A stretch of DNA of 7,191 bases from Patescibacteria group bacterium (lineage in GTDB: Bacteria; Patescibacteriota; Patescibacteriia; 2-12-FULL-60-25): assembly GCA_018824765.1 (NCBI GenBank), contig JAHJFW010000123.1, positions 1 to 7,191 of the forward strand, written 5' to 3'. The position numbers and the translations under genes were made by a program. Under the pieces are notes generated by a model. It did no database searches. It worked only from the letters and a program-made list of their open reading frames with translations, and was not told where the DNA came from. Of this stretch, positions 1 to 4,201 are shown piece by piece. Numbering within the stretch: the stretch's first letter is position 1; every line of letters begins with the position of its first letter.

Positions 1-697
1 GACCGGGCGGGCTCTCCAAGCCTTCTCCGGGTTGGAGCGTTACATACCAAACTTGGCCGTTTTGCATTTCCAAACCGCCTGCATCGTCAGGAATCGGAGC
101 GACCACGCGCAAGGATTCATTCAAACTGACCGCAAAAACAGCGCGCGAACTCGTGGCAAATCCGACAACTGCCAGTGTCTCATCGTCCCACCAGCCCAGC
201 GGCCGCACATCGCGCACGCCGCGGCCGCTCGAAAGCCACAGGACAAGTGTTTGCGAACTGTCTCCCAAGCGAACCTCAACCATGCCTGTTCCGTCAGGCT
301 TGGCTTGATAAGGATGCAATGAGCGGCGGCCGTCCGGCGAATGGATGCCGTCAGTAACCGGCGCTCTCACAAAATCAGTCGCCAGATAAATGCGCTCACC
401 GCTCCTTATATCGCGGCCTGACATGGTGGATAGCGGTTGGTTCAACAATTTTACGTCATCAGGCCATTTTAACGCTTTGATCCCATCAGATCCGACCAAA
501 CGCGCCCCACTATCGTCAACCAATAAAAAAATCGGCTTAATATCTTCTTCAACAACAAGCGCGGGTTCATTCTTCGGCAAATCCTTAGGGGCGCTCTTGG
601 GAGCCGTAACATAAGCTGCCGCAACCACGCCCAAAACTATAAAAACCGTTAGAAACAAGGCTAATAGCCCTTTAATATCACCAAACAACTTCCTCAT
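1..697 (-). CDS. Membrane-anchored, beta-propeller-like protein of unknown function (3' end off the window)
   Basis: The minus strand is open for 232 codons from the ATG at 697 to the left edge, so the C-terminal part is missing. Residues 8-30 form one hydrophobic segment (ALFLTVFIVLGVVAAAYV) after a short basic N-terminus, which fits a signal anchor or an uncleaved export signal. A Pro/Lys/Glu-rich spacer of about 20 residues follows. The rest is rich in short beta strands. HSPDGRR (119-125) resembles the SPDG turn of TolB/PD40-type blades, and RPLGWWDDETLAVVG (165-179) looks like a blade start. Inference: an extracytoplasmic beta-propeller-type domain tethered to the membrane. I do not recognise the family and cannot name a function. 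No SD sequence precedes the ATG. A TATTAT lies at 706-711, about 8 nt upstream, so a leaderless transcript is possible, but no -35 box is visible. Confidence 0.72.
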   Translation of the reverse strand, partial: MRKLFGDIKGLLALFLTVFIVLGVVAAAYVTAPKSAPKDLPKNEPALVVEEDIKPIFLLVDDSGARLVGSDGIKALKWPDDVKLLNQPLSTMSGRDIRSGERIYLATDFVRAPVTDGIHSPDGRRSLHPYQAKPDGTGMVEVRLGDSSQTLVLWLSSGRGVRDVRPLGWWDDETLAVVGFATSSRAVFAVSLNESLRVVAPIPDDAGGLEMQNGQVWYVTLQPGEGLESPPG

Positions 698-753
698 ATT
701 AATAAATAATACACCGTGCGGACGAAAAAAGGGAGACTTTAGGTGGCGGGCCC

Positions 754-788
754 CAAGTCCTACGTCCTAGGTCCTAAGTACTAAGTCC
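754..788. repeat. Degenerate 7-bp tandem array, unit TAAGTCC
   Basis: Five consecutive heptamers read CAAGTCC, TACGTCC, TAGGTCC, TAAGTAC and TAAGTCC. The array ends exactly at the TA that borders the first palindromic element. A further TAAGTC at 915-920, on the far side of that element, looks like the continuation of the array. The array is intergenic, in the gap between asnS and the membrane protein gene. No coding role is visible. Confidence 0.75.
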
Positions 789-790
789 TA

Positions 791-914
791 CTGACCTTCG
801 CATAAATAGACTCGCTTTCGTCATTCCTGCGAAGGCAGGAATCCATCCGTCTTTCTGATGGATCCCAGCCTGCGCTGGGATGACGGGAATGTTCACTTGA
901 TTTGCGAAGGTCAA
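791..914. mobile_element. MITE-like palindromic element, copy 1 (124 bp, TA borders)
   Basis: The element has terminal inverted repeats: TGACCTTCGCA at 792-802 and TGCGAAGGTCA at 903-913. They extend with one mismatch to TA dinucleotides at 789-790 and 915-916. Inside are two perfect 8-bp hairpins: ATTCCTGC/GCAGGAAT with loop GAAG (824-843), and ATCCCAGC/GCTGGGAT with loop CTGC (862-881). A 7-bp inverted repeat ATCCATC/GATGGAT sits between them. A second copy of identical length lies at 2359-2482, with about 22 differences by hand count (roughly 82% identity). The element has no coding capacity and no transposase lies in the window, so it must be non-autonomous. TA borders are typical of elements moved by IS630/Tc1-mariner-type transposases, but the mobilising enzyme is unknown. 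Hairpins of the ATTCCC...GGGAAT type are known from other bacteria, for example Neisseria dRS3. Confidence 0.78.
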
Positions 915-936
915 TAAGTCATGGGTCCTGATTCCA

Positions 937-972
937 GACTTTACGGACTTTATGGACTTTACAGATTTTCGA
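937..972. repeat. 9-bp tandem array, unit GACTTTAYG
   Basis: Four units read GACTTTACG, GACTTTATG, GACTTTACA and the decayed GATTTTCGA. The array is in the gap just downstream of the asnS stop codon (minus-strand sense), about 25 bp from it. Its unit differs in length and sequence from the 7-bp array at 754-788, so the two arose separately. Confidence 0.7.
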
Positions 973-995
973 CTCCTTCATTTGTCATTCTTCGC

Positions 996-2288
996 CTAAG
1001 GCTCCAAGCGACTCAACAACCTCGGGAAAGGAATGGTTTCGCGCACATGGTGCAGTCCGCAAATCCAAGCGACCAGCCGCTCAAGTCCGTATCCGAATCC
1101 GGAATGCGGCACAGAGCCGTATTTCCGCAGATCGAGATACCACGCAAATGCGGCTTCAGGCAGGTTGTGCTCGCGGATGCGCGCAAGCAGCGCTTCATAA
1201 GAATCCTCGCGCTGTGAACCGCCTATAATTTCACCGTATCCTTCCGGCGCAAGCAGATCCGCATTCAAAACGCGTGTCGGATCTGTCGGGTCAGGCTTCA
1301 TGTAAAACGCTTTTACAGCGGCCGGATATTTTTCGATGAAAATCGGCTTATCATACAATTGCGTGAGCTTGGTTTCGTCATCCGCTCCCAAATCATCCAT
1401 GTCGCTGATATTACTTCCGAGCTCGCGCAATTTTTTCACGGCTTCCACATGCGTCAATCTGTAAAAGGGCGGTTTGACGTTTTCCAGAGGTGCGATGTCG
1501 CGTTCCAATATATTCAATTCTTGCATATGCCCGACAAGCACGCGGCCGACTATAAAAGAAACCAGCTCTTCCTGTATGCGTAAATTTTCTTCGTGCTCGA
1601 CAAAAGCAGCTTCCGCGTCCATCATCCAGAACTCTATAAGATGCCTCCGCGTCTTTGATTTTTCCGCGCGGAATACCGGCCCGAAATCAAAACAACGGCC
1701 GACAGATGCGATTGCGGCTTCGAGATAAAGCTGGCCGGACTGGGCTAAATATGCTTTTTTATCATCAAAATAGTCAATCTCGAAAAGTTCGGTCGTGCCC
1801 TCGCATGCGGTTGGCGTTAAAATCGGCGTATCAATCTTGATAAATGCATGATCGCGCATCCAATCGTATGTCGCTCGGATAATCCCGTCTCGAATTCGCT
1901 GGATCGCCCACTGCGACGGCGCGCGCAACCACAGATGCCGGTTATCGAGAAGGAAATCCGGGCCGTGCTCTTTTTTGCCGATTGGATATTCTTCGGCGCG
2001 CTGTATGATTGAAACCGCTGTCGCCTGCAGCTCAAACACGCCCGCCTGCTTCGGATGCGCTGAGACCGTGCCGGTTACTATTACGGACGATTCAATGGTC
2101 GTTTCAATCGCCGCTTGCCACGCAGCCTCGTCCACGGCCAGTTTTGCCACCACGGCCTGCGTAAACCCAGAACCGTCGCGAATCTGCAAAAAGGCAATAC
2201 TACCGGATGAACGGACATTATATGCCCAGCCCTTCACGGTTACTGATTCTCCGACATGTTTGGAAAAATCTGAAATGAGAATAAACAT
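996..2288 (-). CDS. asnS: Asparaginyl-tRNA synthetase
   Basis: A cytoplasmic class IIb aminoacyl-tRNA synthetase that attaches asparagine to tRNA-Asn using ATP. The 430 residues match the usual bacterial AsnRS length. Residues about 14-95 form the N-terminal OB-fold anticodon-binding domain (VTVKGWAYNVRSSG, IAFLQIRDGSG). The catalytic core shows motif 1 around 140-157 with its proline in IDTPILTP, motif 2 at 203-224 (GPVFRAEKSKTRRHLIEF, then WMMDAE), and motif 3 at 397-409 (GFGYGLERLVAW) with Arg404. LLAPEGYGEIIGGSQRE (345-361) is a family signature. EFWMMDAE separates it from AspRS, which has EFTMLD at this place. The start is fixed: this is the first ATG after an in-frame TGA six codons upstream. 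No SD site is visible. A 17-nt perfect hairpin (2319-2335) lies about 30 nt upstream. No intrinsic terminator follows the stop; the downstream gap holds repeats. Confidence 0.97.
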   Translation of the reverse strand: MFILISDFSKHVGESVTVKGWAYNVRSSGSIAFLQIRDGSGFTQAVVAKLAVDEAAWQAAIETTIESSVIVTGTVSAHPKQAGVFELQATAVSIIQRAEEYPIGKKEHGPDFLLDNRHLWLRAPSQWAIQRIRDGIIRATYDWMRDHAFIKIDTPILTPTACEGTTELFEIDYFDDKKAYLAQSGQLYLEAAIASVGRCFDFGPVFRAEKSKTRRHLIEFWMMDAEAAFVEHEENLRIQEELVSFIVGRVLVGHMQELNILERDIAPLENVKPPFYRLTHVEAVKKLRELGSNISDMDDLGADDETKLTQLYDKPIFIEKYPAAVKAFYMKPDPTDPTRVLNADLLAPEGYGEIIGGSQREDSYEALLARIREHNLPEAAFAWYLDLRKYGSVPHSGFGYGLERLVAWICGLHHVRETIPFPRLLSRLEP

Positions 2289-2305
2289 AGTATTAACGAA
2301 AAAAT

Positions 2306-2510
2306 GTCATTGCGAGGAGTCCGGCGGAGCCGGACGACGTGGCTATCTTGTTTGATTATTGACCTTCGCAAAAATAGACTAATCTTTGTCATTCCCGTGA
2401 AAACGGGAATCCATCCGTTTTTCCGATGGATCCCCGCCTCCGCGGGGATGACGGGAATGTTAATTTGAAGTGCGAAGCTCAATAGTTTGCTTCGCTTCGC
2501 TCGCAATAAC
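2306..2510. repeat. Second palindromic repeat family, split by MITE copy 2
   Basis: The outer arms are GTCATTGCGAG (2306-2316) and CTCGCAATAAC (2500-2510), an 11-bp inverted repeat with one mismatch. The left half also contains a perfect hairpin, GTCCGGC/GCCGGAC with loop GGA (2319-2335), and CGACGTGGCTATC. The right half contains TTTGCTTCGCTTCGCTCGC. From general knowledge, repeats beginning GTCATTGCGAG and ending in CTTCGCTTCGCTCGCAAT occur between genes in many bacteria. Removing the 124-bp element plus one TA at 2357-2484 leaves a continuous repeat of about 79 bp, so the left and right parts appear to be two halves of one interrupted copy. Confidence 0.65.
2359..2482. mobile_element. MITE-like palindromic element, copy 2 (124 bp, TA borders)
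   Basis: Same architecture and exact length as the copy at 791-914, in the same orientation. The termini are TTGACCTTCGCA (2359-2370) and TGCGAAGCTCAA (2471-2482), with one mismatch between the arms at 2478. TA lies on both sides (2357-2358, 2483-2484). Both hairpins are intact: ATTCCCGT/ACGGGAAT with loop GAAA (2391-2410), and ATCCCCGC/GCGGGGAT with loop CTCC (2430-2449). Relative to copy 1, two base pairs changed in the first stem and one in the second. Each change is compensated on the other arm, which shows selection or gene conversion on the folded form rather than simple decay. The element lies upstream of asnS, between it and the terminator of the next gene. Confidence 0.8.
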
Positions 2511-2538
2511 GGAAGCTGACCTACTCCTCTACTGTATG

Positions 2539-2574
2539 AAAAAACCCCTCTTTACGCAACTGCGCTCCGAGGGG
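2539..2574 (-). terminator. Rho-independent terminator
   Basis: Read on the minus strand, CCCCTC (2574-2569) pairs with GAGGGG (2550-2545). A smaller inner stem CGCA/TGCG lies in the loop, and the hairpin is followed at once by a run of six T (2544-2539). It lies 34 bp after the stop codon of the basic hypothetical gene and would end that transcript before the repeats and asnS. The opposite strand has no T run after the stem, so it is directional. Confidence 0.85.
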
Positions 2575-2608
2575 CGGAAAAAAGAACTGGAAAGGTGGAT
2601 AGCGTCGG

Positions 2609-3253
2609 CTAGAACCGCTTGTGTTTAGGAAGATTCCGGTATTCGCGGTTCTTCCTACCTGAGCAAGCGCGCATCCTGCGGCGGAACTTGCCCTTGGGCT
2701 CCAAGCTCAAGACCTGCCACCGGCCGCCATGCGGACGCTTTTCCAAGGTCAGGAAACACATGCCGTTGCGTTCGTGCAAACGCGACCACACCCGGCACCG
2801 ATCGTCGCCCTTGCCGTGCTTGACCGGATGACCATTGGCCGCCATGACAAGGATAGCCGCTTCGATCTCGTGGAAGACGGCGTCGGCCTGCACTTCGAGA
2901 TCTCTCCGTCGGAGGGAGGCGCGTTCAGCTACATGGCTCGCTACCAAACGCTTGAGTTTGGAATACACATACTCCTCGACAGTGTACCTGTCTGTGTATC
3001 CCATCACCATTCCGCAGTATGTCCTGACCGTCCTGTCGAAACGCGAGATGTGCGCGGACTTCCGCCGAGCTTTCGCGGCGATTGAAGCCACAGCTCTCAC
3101 TATCCCGTCCCGCGGTACGGAGAAGTCTTTGGAGGGCTTCTTGGCCTCCTGCTTAATCCGAAGAAGGAGCAGGGGGAAGTCCACCTTAAAGCTTCGTTTC
3201 GGTCCTGGAATGGCCCGGCTCATAACCTGCCGATGACTGGAGAAAAACCGCAT
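2609..3253 (-). CDS. Basic hypothetical protein, own promoter and terminator
   Basis: I do not recognise this 214-residue protein. It is rich in Arg and Lys throughout. Residues about 40-70 and 95-140 look helical (IVRAVASIAAKARRK; VEEYVYSKLKRLVASHV; ADAVFHEIEAAILVMAA). The C-terminal third looks like short beta strands (CRVWSRLHERNGMCFLTLEK, then GRWQVLSLEPKGKF) before a strongly basic tail (RRRMRACSGRKNREYRN). No signal peptide or membrane segment is visible. The composition would suit nucleic-acid binding, but that is only inference. The frame stays open up to a TTG at 3328, which would give 239 residues. I prefer the ATG at 3253 because a near-consensus promoter overlaps the TTG and would start transcription downstream of it, and because AGAGAGG lies 13 nt before this ATG. 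An ATG at 3223 is a further option. The gene is isolated from its neighbours by gaps on both sides and by its own terminator. Confidence 0.75.
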   Translation of the reverse strand: MRFFSSHRQVMSRAIPGPKRSFKVDFPLLLLRIKQEAKKPSKDFSVPRDGIVRAVASIAAKARRKSAHISRFDRTVRTYCGMVMGYTDRYTVEEYVYSKLKRLVASHVAERASLRRRDLEVQADAVFHEIEAAILVMAANGHPVKHGKGDDRCRVWSRLHERNGMCFLTLEKRPHGGRWQVLSLEPKGKFRRRMRACSGRKNREYRNLPKHKRF

Positions 3254-3266
3254 AATCCAGACGGAT

Positions 3267-3273
3267 CCTCTCT
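3267..3273 (-). promoter_or_regulatory. SD-like site AGAGAGG before the ATG at 3253
   Basis: The minus strand reads AGAGAGG, then 13 nt, then ATG. The spacing is longer than the usual 5-9 nt, so the site is weak evidence. It is the only SD-like purine run found in front of any gene in this window and it favours the 3253 start over the upstream TTG. Confidence 0.35.
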
Positions 3274-3309
3274 GTTGGTTGTTTCTTAAGCAATACAAAG
3301 AACCGCCCA

Positions 3310-3338
3310 ATTTAAGCGGATTTTTCAAAGGATGTCAA
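3310..3338 (-). promoter_or_regulatory. Sigma70-type promoter for the basic hypothetical gene
   Basis: On the minus strand a perfect -35 box TTGACA (3338-3333) is followed by a 17-bp spacer and the -10-like TTAAAT (3315-3310, four of six consensus bases). Transcription would begin near 3303, leaving a leader of about 50 nt before the ATG at 3253. The box overlaps the alternative TTG codon at 3328, which therefore could not be translated from this transcript. Confidence 0.6.
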
Positions 3339-3425
3339 TTAAGCCGGGGGTCAAACACTTGGTGCTTTTTCCCTTCGTAAGTCGGATTTGGTCATTATTA
3401 ATCCCCTCTACCCCCCACACTTCCA

Positions 3426-3436
3426 TACTCCTCTAC
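3426..3436. repeat. 11-bp direct repeat TACTCCTCTAC, partner at 2522-2532
   Basis: TACTCCTCTAC occurs at 2522-2532 and again at 3426-3436, on either side of the terminator, gene and promoter of the basic hypothetical protein. The right copy lies in a pyrimidine-rich gap (about 3399-3442) with several CTCTACCCC-like stretches, so a chance match within low-complexity DNA is possible. No other element is visible in this 114-bp gap before recO. Confidence 0.5.
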
Positions 3437-3442
3437 CCCCTT

Positions 3443-4114
3443 TCATCCCACCAACTCTGCCACTGTCTTAAAACCATGCGGTTTTTTGTCGAGCGAGGTG
3501 TGTTCTAATGATGATTCAACAAAATTCGAAAATGCGGTAAAAACCGCGGACGCGGCCGTGATGCGCAGTGTGTCAGACAAAGGAAATTTTCTTGTAAACG
3601 CGACGAGTTTTTGCACGTCTTCGTCAAACGCCTCATCGCTCTTTGGCGCATATCCCAACAGATCCAAAAGTTTCAAAGCTGATCCTGAAAAAACAAAACC
3701 CGCCCTGATGGAAGATGCGTCCTTCTCCATACACGCACAAGCACGCCGCGTATCCTTAAGCAAATCAAATACGCGCGCATCGCAAATGCCGGGCCGCGTA
3801 AGCGAAATAAGAAGGTCGCAGAATGCTCCCATTACGGACAATGCGCCGAGTGCCCTAAGCGGCTCATAGCCCGCACCATTATCGAATACGTTGCGAGCTA
3901 CGGCCAACTTATCCCATACGCGTCCTTTCGCGATCATGATTTCTGCTTCAGTAAACGGCTCAAGATGACCTGCTTGTTTGGAACTCCGAAGAGACGCGCC
4001 GCGCGCAACAGCCATGAGCAGCCCGTGATCCCGTCCATACAAAACATACCGCCGGTCATGCTCGTTTACCGGCTCTTTTTTTAGCACAAACGCACGGTCA
4101 CGGATGTAGGGCAT
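3443..4114 (-). CDS. recO: DNA repair protein RecO
   Basis: RecO is the mediator of the RecF pathway. It binds single-stranded DNA and SSB and helps load RecA at gaps. The 223 residues are close to the usual 230-250. Residues 1-75 show the N-terminal OB-fold pattern (AFVLKKEPVNEHDRRYVLYG, then GLLMAVARGA, then AGHLEPFTEAEIMIAKGR). The rest is the helical C-terminal domain, including the family stretch ALKLLDLLGYAP (146-157). Many RecO proteins have a CxxC-type zinc finger just after LLGYAP; here the sequence runs SDEAFDEDVQKLV with no cysteine, so the zinc site is absent. The start ATG has no SD site. The gene lies 80 bp after the transglutaminase-VWA gene on the same strand and may be read through from it. 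No clear terminator follows recO. Confidence 0.92.
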   Translation of the reverse strand: MPYIRDRAFVLKKEPVNEHDRRYVLYGRDHGLLMAVARGASLRSSKQAGHLEPFTEAEIMIAKGRVWDKLAVARNVFDNGAGYEPLRALGALSVMGAFCDLLISLTRPGICDARVFDLLKDTRRACACMEKDASSIRAGFVFSGSALKLLDLLGYAPKSDEAFDEDVQKLVAFTRKFPLSDTLRITAASAVFTAFSNFVESSLEHTSLDKKPHGFKTVAELVG

Positions 4115-4119
4115 AAATT

Positions 4120-4201
4120 AGAGAAGTAGTGAGTAGGGAAGTAAAGAAGTAGCTTGATACAATCGACCCCCTACTGCACTACTTCTCTGCTGCACTACTT
4201 C
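4120..4201. repeat. Inverted and direct repeats between recO and the transglutaminase-VWA gene
   Basis: A perfect 12-bp inverted repeat is formed by AGAGAAGTAGTG (4120-4131) and CACTACTTCTCT (4177-4188), with a 45-nt loop that itself contains AAGAAGTAG. In addition CTGCACTACTTC occurs twice, at 4174-4185 and 4190-4201, 16 bp apart. The second copy overlaps the stop codon of the upstream gene (4195-4197). It could fold in the mRNA between the two genes, but there is no T run, so it is not a standard terminator. It looks like the same class of short-unit intergenic expansion seen elsewhere in the window. Confidence 0.6.

Noticed and set aside
32..614. Short plus-strand frames across the first gene
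   Set aside because: The minus strand here is continuously open with a membrane segment and propeller-like motifs; the plus frames are short and overlap one another.
754..972. CRISPR-like array
   Set aside because: Units of 7 and 9 bp without spacers are simple tandem repeats; no cas gene is present.
2240..2506. Minus-strand reading frame with VIPAEAGIHRKNGWIPVFTGMT-like translation
   Set aside because: It is translated from MITE copy 2 and overlaps the asnS start. Such peptides are well-known artefacts of palindromic intergenic repeats.
2619..3236. Plus-strand frames opposite the basic hypothetical gene
   Set aside because: The promoter and terminator both point to the minus strand, and the minus frame is the longest.
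3349..3371. Possible terminator after recO (CAC/GTG hairpin with a T run on the plus strand)
   Set aside because: The stem is three to five weak pairs and the T run is on the wrong strand for recO.
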